Made by a program: the position numbers and the translations under genes | Notes under the pieces: generated by a model | Seen by the model: only the letters and a program-made list of their open reading frames with translations | Told to the model about the DNA's origin: nothing | Database searches by the model: none | From: Acanthosepion esculentum | Taxonomy: Eukaryota > Mollusca > Cephalopoda > Sepiida > Sepiidae | NCBI GenBank assembly: GCA_964036315.1 | Contig: OZ038488.1 | Location: 66,667,342 to 66,731,341 of the forward strand | Length of the DNA: 64,000 nucleotides | Direction of reading: 5' to 3' | Shown: positions 55,822 through 60,935 of the stretch, one piece after another | How positions within the stretch are numbered: the stretch's first letter is position 1 | Layout of the letters: each line of letters starts with the position of its first letter

Positions 55822-57081
55822 CATTTTGTATTGATTAATTTTACTGACCAAATTTTTCCAATTGTTTTCAGACAAGGTGGAAATTCCATTAGCAATTGTC
55901 CAAAGCTTATTTATGGTACTTTTTTTTCCAAAATGAACTTCAAATTTTTGATGGAATTTTCTCCTTTTCTGAGGATTATTCATAATTTGGAAAAGCCAGT
56001 CAGTAAAATGAATCAATAGAAAATGTCTGTCTTTTCTTTTTTTTTTCTTTTTTAAAAAATTGTCTTAAAGAACATTTGCTACCTAAATACACAATATTTG
56101 CATCAATCAGAATACTGACAATGGGAAGTGAGTTGAACTGAGAACTTTTCAGCCCCTCCTCATATCTAGACAGGTGCTTTGTAGCCCTTTAACAGACCTT
56201 TTGTGTGACATGCTTTCTGCATTTGTATTATCGTTTGTTTTACTTATTCTTTGAAAACTAGAATTTTGGAAATATGATTTGAGTGTTACCTTTTAATTAA
56301 AGTATCGGTCGACCAAGGCACTAAAATATTTTAACTAATTCTTCCATCTTTTCTTTTCAGTGATGTAAATCATGAGGATTTCATGGTAAGTGCTGTTCTT
56401 TTTCAACACAATGAGTTTTTTTCTCTTTGATTTTCCTATTCAATTCCCTCAATAGTTTAAATCAATTTTAATCATTTTTCTGCTCTTGTGGAGTTGTCTG
56501 GAGATTTTGTGGACAGCTGGCAGGTTTATTTGTATGAAAGTGTTGTATGCCACAGAATTGTGCATCTGTTCAAACATTCATTTACTTGTATAGAAGAAAC
56601 AATTTCACTTGTTCCATTCAGCAAGCAAATGGCAGAAAAACTTTTATAAGAAGATTGTGAAAATTTGATGCTAATTCTGTCTGGAAATGACTTTGTTAGA
56701 ATATTGGTTAATATATAGTTTTTGTGTTTAATGGGTTAGTCATATTACAAAGTGACCAAAGAAACTTTAGATAATTCTATTTTATCTAATTAAAAAAATA
56801 ACCATATAAACTAATTAAAGCATGTACTTTGAAGATTTGAATTGGTTTAGAACAAATTAGTGATTATAGTGAGTGTAAACTCATTTTTTGAATAGTAACT
56901 GATTTTAGTAGTTAACATTTTGGTACTTGTAAAATCCATAAATTAACTCTGACGAATGTTATATTTTCCATTTTCTCCTGTTATATAACTGATATGTTGT
57001 GTTTTTATTTTTAGCCTTGTGAGAGAAATGTCAAAGTTTTCAATGCCATGACTGACAAACCTTCTTCTCTTACATTTGAAG
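21651..57081 (+). CDS. ASPSCR1: TUG/ASPSCR1 homologue (tether with UBX domain), 5' ten exons, 3' end beyond window
   Basis: The product is the animal TUG (UBXN9) protein. In mammals it binds the p97/VCP ATPase through its UBX region, and tethers GLUT4 storage vesicles to Golgi matrix proteins through its N-terminal part. The ten exons are 21651-21731, 26580-26638, 31217-31432, 35763-35847, 37018-37091, 39180-39600, 43056-43148, 49553-49599, 56361-56385 and 57015-57081. All have AG/GT borders and their phases are mutually consistent, giving 389 codons plus one base. Residues 4-75 form the first ubiquitin-like domain (LCPNGRR, then YLGLPNNAKLELV). About 80-118 and 135-175 hold the second conserved block (IALQLEDGTRLQKSF, VCIYMREE, RTPLRKLGLTSGKAVIRF). 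A basic helix (KKRKLEEIAARREQEGR) follows, then a polar linker and the conserved PCER block. The UBX domain is not in the window. Confidence 0.9.
22966..23160 (-). repeat. LINE 3'-end-like repeat
   Basis: CAAATACAAGGCCCAAGGACCACTT and AGTAGAGGATTGATAAATAA, then GACATGAAGAGGTTAAGTGA, resemble the 30435-30560 stretch, which is the end of a minus-strand LINE. It is a non-coding tail copy. Confidence 0.45.
23428..23640 (+). pseudogene. Ty3/gypsy reverse transcriptase fragment
   Basis: The plus strand reads LKALFAHFIEYNVKLNGAKC then QFFKQELQYLGNTV, the RT thumb segment normally ending in YLGHxVS. After that the frame breaks. No flanking pol or LTR is seen, so this is a short scrap. Confidence 0.7.
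24140..25090 (+). pseudogene. Unrecognised coding relic, probably from a mobile element
   Basis: The first open part (24151 to about 24635) encodes a Lys-rich, compositionally protein-like sequence with AKFCDKKFTAKGIRND, NEWVADQKELHKLKIMEK and IVSFELSYYRDSHKSN. Near 24640 the coding signal shifts frame and continues as SKYVTLPSNKDAEQ, an acidic STEDDENDIVVG, then VTLVTEDDMVTWYLAA up to a TGA near 24818. It resumes as TYTMEYFHRLQKLSHLKWKH, shifts again near 24903 (DVLKPESTVVCDIDSQWD), and ends near 25090. At least two frameshifts and one stop mean it is not expressed as one protein. I do not know its family; it lies in an intron in the sense orientation. Confidence 0.5.
26580..26638 (+). CDS. 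ASPSCR1: TUG exon 2
   Basis: Encodes VLEDVCKKQGFMPPEDYCF and two bases of the next codon, continuing the first ubiquitin-like domain. Acceptor TTGCAG, donor CAT/GTGTGT. The downstream GTGTAC is another possible donor but breaks the phase with exon 3. Confidence 0.85.
27018..27741 (-). mobile_element. Tc1/mariner-superfamily element, 724 bp, N-terminal transposase remains
   Basis: TIRs: TAGGGTGGATGAAAAGAAAC at the left, and CAGGGTTGGTGGAAAGGAAC as the reverse complement of the right end, with TA on each side. The minus strand at 27340-27600 encodes a DNA-binding-domain-like segment (SVDGKTIRNCYSKLMSMGSM, then HRGGCPSTSR), as in the helix-turn-helix region of mariner transposases. No catalytic DDE part is seen, so it is non-autonomous. 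The right end abuts a (GTAT)n stretch. Confidence 0.75.
27797..28450. repeat. Family E repeat, copy lacking one end
   Basis: TACTCCCTCAGCAGTATTTA and the following AT-rich stretch, including GAAATAAATATGAAAAGAAA and TTTCATTTTCCGGACTTTTC, correspond to 39766-39959 and 40500-40640. The right inverted end seen in that copy is absent here. Confidence 0.55.
28918..29090 (+). repeat. SINE family B, 5'-truncated copy
   Basis: ACTTACATGCTAATACCCTT, GAAAGGTATGAATCC, CAGCTATGGGTAAATAGCAG and GCCTTGGATGGCAACTGG align to 60680-60800. The tRNA-like head is missing. Confidence 0.8.
29304..29451. repeat. MITE family F, one end only
   Basis: It ends in TTGAATGCTAAAGGGTTAAA and is inverse to the MITE at 33153-33358 (shared AATATCGGC, GTTTCACTGT and ATTATTTGTGATGA words). 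The left inverted end is missing. Confidence 0.6.
30321..30372. repeat. (TA)n microsatellite
   Basis: About 26 units, uninterrupted. A second (TA)n array lies at 30980-31006. Confidence 0.97.
30430..30880 (-). pseudogene. LINE (Jockey/CR1-like) ORF2 C-terminal relic
   Basis: The minus frame 30558-30878 reads HCCHIWAGAAHSSLSSLDRV then QKHLRVLV, LSHRQDVASLSLLYHYFNGK and CSDELHSFV. This is the well-known region just after the RT palm of Jockey-type LINEs (LDRVQKR, SHRRDVASLSLFYKY). The remainder to 30430 is 3' tail. There is no upstream RT, so it is 5'-truncated, as LINE copies commonly are. Confidence 0.8.
31217..31432 (+). CDS. ASPSCR1: TUG exon 3
   Basis: Encodes residues 48-118 plus junctions: SLRYLGLPNNAKLELVKAPQ ends the first ubiquitin-like domain, and IALQLEDGTRLQKSFNP with VLWEILDIW starts the second conserved block. 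Acceptor TTAAAG, donor ACAG/GTAAGT, phase 2. Confidence 0.95.
31590..32323 (+). pseudogene. LINE reverse transcriptase relic, from FADD box to C-terminus
   Basis: The plus strand has the catalytic box FADDITLASS at 31630. It is followed by EQAQLLLK, an in-frame stop, ATKQIGLYIDHMKTEYML, and the YLGS motif at about 31827 with another stop. Then come degraded Lys-rich segments, and a C-terminal part with FLCMDLFIEQLIEDNNLL at 32180-32235. The order is that of a 5'-truncated LINE ORF2. Several stops and frameshifts make it dead. Confidence 0.75.
32808..33140 (+). repeat. Dispersed repeat family A, copy 3
   Basis: GTGGTAGCACCTGTTAGGGT, CCTAGCTATGGGCAAATAG and the tail GAGTTGATATGCCATTAAAC match copies 1 and 2. 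Confidence 0.8.
33153..33358. mobile_element. MITE family F, 206 bp
   Basis: Long imperfect inverted repeats of about 60 bases: TTTAACCATTTAGCATTCAA at the left, and TTTAACTCTTCAGCATTCAT as the reverse complement of the right end, with further paired words ATAAATATC and CAATGTT. No coding capacity. Confidence 0.75.
33905..33955 (+). repeat. Isolated SINE-tail copy
   Basis: CTGTAAATAACCCACAAAGG then GTTGATAATCTG match the 3' tail shared by families A and B. Confidence 0.5.
35219..35273. repeat. (TG)n(TA)n compound microsatellite
   Basis: TG to about 35242, then TA. The minus-strand open frame across it is an artefact. Confidence 0.97.
35763..35847 (+). CDS. ASPSCR1: TUG exon 4
   Basis: Encodes residues 120-147, SLQEALSTTVDSS then HPVCIYMREE, the segment leading into the conserved Val-Cys-x-Tyr motif. 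Acceptor CTACTAG, donor GAA/GTAAGT. Phase 2 in, 0 out. Confidence 0.9.
35848..37017 (+). other. TUG intron 4 with microsatellites
   Basis: (TA)n at 35918-35969, (CA)n at 36024-36048 with (TA)n at 36050-36074, (CA)n(TA)n at 36188-36220, and (TG)(AC)(TA) at 36510-36560. Open frames on both strands here are dinucleotide artefacts. GATCAAGTCCCTCAGAGAA (36078-36100) resembles GATAAAGCCCCTCAGAAGA (35164-35185), a short dispersed repeat next to a TA array in both places. Confidence 0.85.
37018..37091 (+). CDS. ASPSCR1: TUG exon 5
   Basis: Encodes residues 148-171, VIGEYALKRTPLRKLGLTSG then KAVI, part of the second conserved block. Acceptor TCTTAAG, donor TCAG/GTAAGC, phase 2 out. Confidence 0.93.
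38582..38700 (+). repeat. 5S rRNA-derived sequence (SINE head or pseudogene)
   Basis: The full 119-base length aligns to animal 5S rRNA end to end: GCTTACAGCCATATCATGTT at the start, AAAGTTAAGCA in the internal promoter box A position, AGATGGGTGACTG in the box C position, and GGAAATACCAGGTGGTGTAA at the end. Many substitutions (for example CGAACATGATCAGTATCT for the normally GC-rich helix) rule out a functional rRNA gene. It joins the tRNA-like SINE at 38701 without a gap. Confidence 0.9.
38701..38960 (+). repeat. SINE family B, tRNA-Arg-like head and body
   Basis: Head: GTGTAATGGATAATGGCTC (A-box region, like the GCGCAATGGATAGCG of tRNA-Arg), then a degenerate B-box at AGTTCCAATTCC. Body: TTCACTTACGTGCAAATACC, GGAAAGGTATGAATTCACC, CTAGCTATGGGTTAATTACT, ending with CCTGCAAAAGGTTGATAGGC. 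The open frame 38716-38922 is repeat, not gene. Confidence 0.8.
39180..39600 (+). CDS. ASPSCR1: TUG exon 6
   Basis: Largest exon, residues 172-312. It completes IRFLHREVDDITYAGIVEQL, then a charged helix KKRKLEEIAARREQEGR, then a Ser/Thr/Pro/Glu-rich low-complexity linker, and ends QSPERRPRRQR. Acceptor CTTCAG, donor CGT/GTAAGT, phase 0 out. The linker is expected to be disordered. Confidence 0.95.
39675..40965. mobile_element. Long-TIR DNA element (family E) split by a LINE insertion
   Basis: The ends are inverted over roughly 100 bases. GGCAAAGTTTAACCTATG near 39683 faces AGCAAAGTTTAACATATA (reverse complement) near 40945. TATTCCCTCAGCAATTTTTA near 39767 faces CATTCCCTCAGCAATTTTTG (reverse complement) near 40855. 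The interior resumes after the LINE at about 40500. No transposase is seen. Confidence 0.7.
39960..40500 (-). pseudogene. LINE C-terminal and tail relic inserted in family E element
   Basis: The minus strand from 40500 reads LLDKIQRISNNIIGPDLTAW then LQSLSHCRKNACLFS, followed by LPPCFPDNFN near 40120-40150, which is the Jockey/CR1-type C-terminus (SLSHRR..., then CFPxxFNLxxFK). It ends in a 3' part with CATACAAGGCAGTAAAGCCA and then an oligo-T (oligo-A on the sense strand) at 39961-39978. This polarity fits target-primed insertion. Confidence 0.75.
43056..43148 (+). CDS. ASPSCR1: TUG exon 7
   Basis: Encodes residues 313-343: SPSQMQFNQYLQSSAIEMNF then GEPVEEFK. Acceptor ATTTCAG. The donor AAA/GTTGGG is weak but is the only one that keeps phase 0 with exon 8; read-through would end at TGA 43155-43157, three codons later. 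Confidence 0.75.
44390..47270 (-). mobile_element. Degenerate LTR-type retroelement (gag, protease, RT, integrase traces)
   Basis: Read on the minus strand. A gag zinc-knuckle relic FFQCQGIGHFAAEC near 47020-47065 (first Cys replaced by Phe). A protease-like stretch near 46740-46800. RT with PVMAAIQANKRTCPVLDYQE near 46410-46450 and the catalytic YVDD at 46144-46155. An RNase H or connection region near 45500-45780. Integrase with GPPVELLTDNNTVFSS near 44930-44970. A C-terminal CVWVKT near 44640-44680. Nearly every segment has stops or frameshifts. The gag-PR-RT-IN order fits Ty3/gypsy-type elements. I found no LTR pair. Confidence 0.7.
47260..47960 (-). pseudogene. Reverse-transcriptase relic of an unresolved element family
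   Basis: The minus strand shows FDVTWGAMM near 47750-47790 and, beyond an inserted palindrome, DIGLYWNDSLNPKKLQQQ near 47530-47580, then KIVNFLDITFNLNSRTYKPY and KLNNPININI. I recall sequences of the type 'GLYRDDGL...IVDFLDVTFNL...YKPYRKPN' as recurrent in cnidarian and mollusc repeats, but I cannot name the clade. The presumed catalytic DD is corrupted here. Confidence 0.5.
47577..47726. repeat. Long palindrome with a (TA)n loop
   Basis: Arms 47577-47616 and 47687-47726 are complementary at 38 of 40 positions. The spacer is mostly a pure (TA)n array (47624-47680), which is itself self-complementary, so the whole 150 bases can extrude as a cruciform. Confidence 0.92.
48650..48790 (-). repeat. 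LINE 3' tail copy
   Basis: CATCCCAAGCAAGGCAATAA and CACTAAGACGCAAATGGCTA match 55265-55345 and 39978-40035. Same LINE family, tail only. Confidence 0.65.
48890..49165 (-). repeat. SINE family B, minus-strand copy
   Basis: The reverse complement carries GGTTCATTACAATCACTTAC, AAAAGGTATGGATCCATCTA, the TTATGGGTTGAATAATAGG box and CTTGGTTGGCAACCAGTCTG. It then continues into a 3' extension with CGCCCAAGCATGTATCATG that other copies here lack. Confidence 0.8.
49553..49599 (+). CDS. ASPSCR1: TUG exon 8
   Basis: 47 bases, residues 344-358: FPEETKGQHLYHNEF. Acceptor ATTTCAG, donor TCAG/GTTAGT, phase 2 out, matching exon 9. Little conserved; it is supported mainly by splice sites and phase. Confidence 0.75.
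49933..50214 (-). repeat. 3' LTR of the Ty3/gypsy element
   Basis: 282 bases, TGTTATATCG to CACTATAACA. It contains a 4-bp TCAG insertion and an extra AGA relative to the partner. Preceded by target-site CTTTT. Confidence 0.95.
50253..50612 (-). pseudogene. Integrase C-terminal tail, out of frame
   Basis: After the stop at 50613 the reading shifts: SVFLEDGIVSKRISRVIYII lies in another frame at about 50530-50600, resembling the C-terminal GPY/F-type module. The basic C-terminus (50253-50498, ending NPKRKKY) is in a third frame. Two frameshifts therefore separate the integrase core from its tail. Confidence 0.6.
50613..51470 (-). pseudogene. Ty3/gypsy integrase core
   Basis: A 285-codon frame. 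The zinc-binding HHCC region is at residues about 55-90 (EFHMGHPGTSRMKSLM, then CKGCQ). The catalytic core has Asp in RIHIDYAGP, Asp in VSDNATMF and Glu in SNRQAERF. All three DDE residues are intact. The type is the K02A2.6-like (Mag-related) invertebrate gypsy group, a judgement from overall look. It would have been part of the Pol polyprotein, so the Met start is not the true start. Confidence 0.9.
51446..51846 (-). pseudogene. RNase H C-terminal part and RNase H-integrase linker
   Basis: Fragments 51604-51822 (FTGLFMVDRSFFKRTINHYC region) and 51446-51658, which contains KIAHADGLSRL, the typical end of gypsy RNase H before integrase. The two pieces lie in different frames, showing at least one more frameshift. 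Confidence 0.8.
51847..52960 (-). pseudogene. Ty3/gypsy reverse transcriptase and RNase H start
   Basis: The 232-codon frame 51847-52545 contains YNLKRLPFGLKVAPSVFQQI, the catalytic FAMAYLDDIL, IEYLGQIINHKG and LGLENYYSLYIPK, then the RNase H start IVASNASEYGLGAVL. In that block the normally invariant Asp (DAS) is Asn (AAT codon near 51965), which would abolish RNase H activity. Upstream RT sequence (52546-52960, with IDKELQRLEEIGVIKKVD) is in other frames with stops. The spacer after protease is disturbed by the tandem duplication at 52826-53429. Confidence 0.9.
52826..53429. repeat. Perfect tandem duplication, 2 x 302 bp, inside pol
   Basis: The block from GGTACCTTTCTTTTCTGC to GTCAAATGAC is present twice with a period of 302 and no difference that I can find by eye. 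It duplicates the protease C-terminus and protease-RT spacer. The two plus-strand frames it creates (52799-53014, 53096-53317) share the same translated sequence and are not genes. Confidence 0.95.
53244..54662 (-). pseudogene. Gag-protease of the Ty3/gypsy element
   Basis: The probable start is ATG at 54662-54660 (MEEFFEFSKTMCSAMQ), followed by a Gln-rich coiled-coil-like region. A TAA at 54536-54534 interrupts a run of Gln codons and looks like a CAA-to-TAA change. After it a 402-codon frame runs from 54452 to 53244. It has a capsid-like helical region, then two CX2CX4HX4C zinc knuckles (CKACGGINHATNKC and CYECGRKGHKATVC near 53660-53765), then aspartic protease with CLLDTGSDISII near 53530-53565. 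The frame stops 22 codons past NVSNIE, before RT; the RT frame is offset, so a frameshift (natural or mutational) separates them. Confidence 0.9.
54942..55220 (-). repeat. 5' LTR of the Ty3/gypsy element
   Basis: 279 bases, partner of 49933-50214, followed by target-site CTTTT. Confidence 0.95.
55240..55350 (-). repeat. LINE 3' tail copy
   Basis: CACCCCCAAGCAAGGCGGTA and AAGACACAAGGGGTTACTGG match 48680-48730. It abuts the retrotransposon insertion, so the LTR element probably inserted at the edge of this older repeat. Confidence 0.65.
55718..55819. repeat. (GTAT)n(TA)n microsatellite
   Basis: GTAT units to 55741, then TA for about 36 units. Minus-strand frames of Ile-Tyr repeats are artefacts. 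Confidence 0.97.
55820..56027. mobile_element. 208-bp MITE with 28-bp TIRs
   Basis: Left end GACATTTTGTATTGATTAAT and right end (reverse complement) GACATTTTCTATTGATTCAT continue identically through TTTTACTGAC. The interior is also partly palindromic (CCAATTG ... CAAAATT). The left flank is the (TA)n array, consistent with TA targeting. No coding capacity. Confidence 0.85.
56361..56385 (+). CDS. ASPSCR1: TUG exon 9 (25-base microexon)
   Basis: Completes Ser359 and encodes DVNHEDFM. Acceptor TTTTCAG, donor ATG/GTAAGT; both are strong. Phase 2 in, 0 out, leading directly into PCER in exon 10. Confidence 0.8.
57015..57081 (+). CDS. ASPSCR1: TUG exon 10
   Basis: Encodes PCERNVKVFNAMTDKPSSLT then FE and one base. 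PCER followed by a hydrophobic stretch is the conserved segment that precedes the DEFFE region of TUG. Acceptor ATTTTTAG, donor GAAG/GTAAAA, phase 1 out. Confidence 0.9.
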
Positions 57082-57408
57082 GTAAAAACTTTTTTTTATA
57101 TATTGATAAATGTTTTATATATAAACATTTATACTTGACTAAAATAGAACTAGCTCTATCGCACATTTTGTCCGACATTGGACTAAAGTTATGTTGATGT
57201 GCACAAACGAGAGGGGTTGCTGAAAATTTAAATTTTTAAAATTTCCTTTGTATGCATGAAATTTTAATCTTCTAAGTTTTCTTCATGCACATGTGTAGTT
57301 GCATGGACACAAACATTATTTTAGTTTGAAGTCCTAAAGGATGAAATGTGTCACATGAAAATCTTTTCCACTTTGTCATTGATTTTCCTAACATTGTTCT
57401 AGTATATA

Positions 57409-57450
<42 letters not shown>

Positions 57451-57590
57451 TCCCAGAATTATCTCTACACATTCCTATGAATGAAAATCTATTTACTTTT
57501 TGATTCTCTGCATACAAAATTTAAATTATTGGTTTTGATATTTTTCAATGATTGCCATAAATAAAAAATGGTGTTGACTGAAGTGTGTTT

Positions 57591-57627
<37 letters not shown>

Positions 57628-60600
57628 CCCTCATTCTGTCAGGTAATGCTTACATTAATATCTGACCTGATAAATTCTTTTCTTTCTACCTTCAATGCAT
57701 TTGAGGTAAACAATAAAATTCAGCAGCAAATTCATCTAATTCCAAATTTAAGCATGAATATTACTATGGTGTTTTCCATTCTTCATAACTCTGTGAATAA
57801 TGTTCACATGTGGCTGTGACCAGATAACAATTATATAGTAGCATTTTTTAATTATTAAGAGTGGGTAATTACAAATTATTCTGTGAAGGTATGTCAAAAT
57901 GTACCCTTTATATTCTCTTGGAATATCTCTGAATTCAGTATTTTCTAGAAGATAGGTGAATATTAAATGTTTAATTATTAGTATTTGCTGTATCTTCTTC
58001 CATATTACATGTTCTATAGTAAATTTGGCAATTGCTTACTTCCTGTATATGGTTTTAGTACCTTTTCATCTAATATATATGGGATGATTAATCTTTTTGG
58101 GGTATTGGAATCAGAATTTTTAACCTGATTTTTGATTCCAAAAACAATTCTTTGGATTTTTTTTGTTTAAAACTTAATTTTCTTTTCCTTAATATTCCTT
58201 ATTCATAATAACACCTAAGTATGATGTATATTTACTTTTTAAAAAAAAAAAAAAAGTACAAGTTTCTACTCGGTTCTCAAACTTTCCATAAAGTTTGTTA
58301 GTTTAAGACCAGTTTCAGTTCAAAATAAAATTTTTATTTTTAATCTCTTTTTAAACATTGTTAATTCATTCATTTAATATTATAAATTATTAATCTAATA
58401 ATTATAATCAAAATTATGTAATATATACATAAAATGAATTCATGTTGTTCTGCTGGGCTCTCTTTTGAAGTGACAAAATATATTGCATTAAAAAATATAA
58501 AAAGTGCTGATAATATTTTTCAATGGTGGAATTCAAATAAAAATGTATTTCCCATCATGGCACTTTTAGCCAGGAAATATCAGCACTTCCCTCTTCTGTT
58601 GAAAGTGAACGGTTATTTAGTATTGGAGGTAACATTTACTAACCAAAAAGAAATCAGCTGAAAGGTGAAACAGGAGAGATGATAATGTTCTTACATTATA
58701 ATTATAAAGTTAGTTTCTTACATTATAGTTATAAAGTTAGTATACTAGTCTCTTAAGCACTTGATAGGAAGTTCATTTCTCAAAGTTTCCAAATTAATCT
58801 AGCTTTTTGCCAAAGGTTACTTTGGTCAACGAATATTTAAAAAAAAAAAACAACAAAAAACCCCCAGTATCTCTTTCTGCATAACCCATTCTTTAGTTTG
58901 TGGCTGACTTGTGGAAATCAAAATAATTCATCCAGAGGCAAATTCAGGCAGGATAAGGTACAAAATGAAAAAAAATTCATTTATATTTGAGTCATAGCAT
59001 TTTAGTACTAGAATTGACAAGAGTAGAGTAAAAAAAAAAAATTAAAAGAAAAAATATTAAAAAGAATAAGATAGAAGACTTGTTAAATAAAAAAAAGTTA
59101 TAGTTTTTAAGGTTAATTTATGATTACTTTGATTTTTTTTTTTTTGTTAATAGATTTATCAATATTAAAAAAAAAATGCTTTGGTCATGAAGATGAGATA
59201 GTCTGGATACTTCTCCTGTGCCCTCGATCTACACTTGTAATTGATTATTCACACAATTGTCAAATTAAGTTTTTCTCAGTTGACATTTTCTATTGTTCTG
59301 AATATTGCTTCCATATCCTTCACTGTGGGAAAATGTTCTCTGTGTGCTGTCGGAATTTTATAATTGGTATGTGCATTTTGCTGTTGATATTTCTATTTCC
59401 TCACCCCTCTTTATGTCCACCTTATTTTGCATCCTGGATTGTCACAAAGGATTTGTTGTCTCCAAAATATTTACTCATTTCTCTTGGAGCAACTAACAAA
59501 TATTCTAAAAATTATTTAGCAAAATTTAGAAGAGAATCTTTTTCTTATGATTTACATTTGTCATAAAATTGTAGATTTGTTATTTTTCATAATGTCTTCT
59601 ATTTGGTATATACAAGGGTTCCCAGCAGTGCTATTTTGAAAAATAAAAACTGAAGACGGTTAAATATTTTTTTGTTACTGGATACATTTGCATGTCCCTA
59701 ATATAATAAATTATACATATAGTTATTTACTAAACTTAGTTTGGTTCTGGCACAAGGCCACAAATATAGAGCACACATTGAAAGTTAAAATGTTTACTCA
59801 ATATTAATGGTTTGTAAGACCAGCTTGTAAATTATTAGACCATGGCAAGTTACGTGATGATGTACAGAAAAATTCTCAGCCTTACTTCCTTCCCAAAGCT
59901 GACCAAATAAAAAAACTCAGAATTTTATTTTTTTTTATTTTGGTCAGGTTGAGAACTTTTCAGCAATCTCTTGTGTTTTTTGTGAAGAGGTTCCACTGTT
60001 TATTTCTCTTAGACTCCTACACATCATTTTGTAAAACCCATCTCATGCATGAGACATTAATTTCTTGTTGGTGTCAGAGGTCAGTATTTAAATTCTGGTA
60101 AACAAAGAACAGTTTCAAATGTTGTTTTGCAAAACAGTAAGGCTCTCTTAACTTGAAAGATTGGTTAAAAAAACCCAAAAAAAACCCCCCATCTTTATCC
60201 ATTTCTCCTTACTTGGCCTTGTGCTATACTAAGCTTAATAAATGTCAAGAGTTTTCTACTGGTGCCAGATGTTGGAGTTCAAGTCTAGCTAAGAGTGAGG
60301 AGGTTGGCTATCCATTTATCTCGAATAGTTCTCTATTTGACCATGACTTATTTGACTAAGGTTAGTAAATATAATATGGATAAGTGATATATTAGTTTCA
60401 AATGGATATGATGGAATATTATTTAATTTGCAAGCATAAATAGATTGTCCGGTTTGTTTAACCTATTGATATTGACTGTTCCAAAAATGGTACAGTGGGC
60501 ATTAATGGGTTATAGGTAGAAACCTATAATTAACACATGGTATTTTTATAAACCTATAATTAATACCAGATCTTTATTTTAGTTTTCATAGTTAATTCAG
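57082..60600 (+). other. Downstream intron sequence of TUG
   Basis: Two (TA)n arrays at 57411-57443 and 57594-57625. 57640-57950 resembles 29540-29830. The 148-codon plus frame 59120-59566 is hydrophobic and Cys-rich without any family motif, and I do not call it a gene. Confidence 0.6.
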
Positions 60601-60935
60601 GAAATATGGTAGAGTAATGGATAACTGCACATATTGAGGAATTGGAAAGCTGGGTTTGAATTTCAGTCAGATCCATTACATTCACTTATGTGCTAATACT
60701 CTTGGGAAAGGTATGAATCCTCCTCTTCTCCACCCAGCTATGGGTAAAATAGCAGGACAGACTAGGTTCTGTAGCCTTGGGTGGCAACCAGTCTAGGAGA
60801 AAGTAACTCCAAATTCAAAAACTGGTATGGAGAGGGCTGGGCTCCGGCAGGCTATCTTGCCCCAAAACACCACTTCTACTGTGGCTGCAGTACATGTAGT
60901 GCCCCTATGACAGGGTTTGTGATTGCGATTTAATT
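60600..60935 (+). repeat. SINE family B, fullest copy
   Basis: The tRNA-like head is clear: A-box region GGTAGAGTAATGGATAACTG and B-box GGGTTTGAATTTC spaced as in tRNA. Then TTCACTTATGTGCTAATACT, GAAAGGTATGAATCC, CAGCTATGGGTAAAATAGCA, GCCTTGGGTGGCAACCAGTC and a G/C-richer 3' part (GGCTGGGCTCCGGCAGGC ... GTAGTGCCCCTATGACAGG). This copy has no 5S-like sequence before it. Confidence 0.88.

Larger units (their letters stand above)
49600..56360 (+). other. TUG intron 8
   Basis: 6.8 kb, mostly one LTR retrotransposon. It also has a (TA)n at 49852-49901, a LINE tail at 55240-55350, a (GTAT)n(TA)n at 55718-55819 and a MITE at 55820-56027. Confidence 0.85.

Noticed and set aside
59120..59566. 148-codon plus-strand frame as a gene
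   Set aside because: It starts in a T-run, includes a poly-Lys translated A-run, has no family motif, and lies in intron or downstream AT-rich sequence.
60609..60680. Functional tRNA gene
   Set aside because: A and B boxes are present but the acceptor and anticodon stems do not pair; it is the head of a SINE also seen elsewhere.
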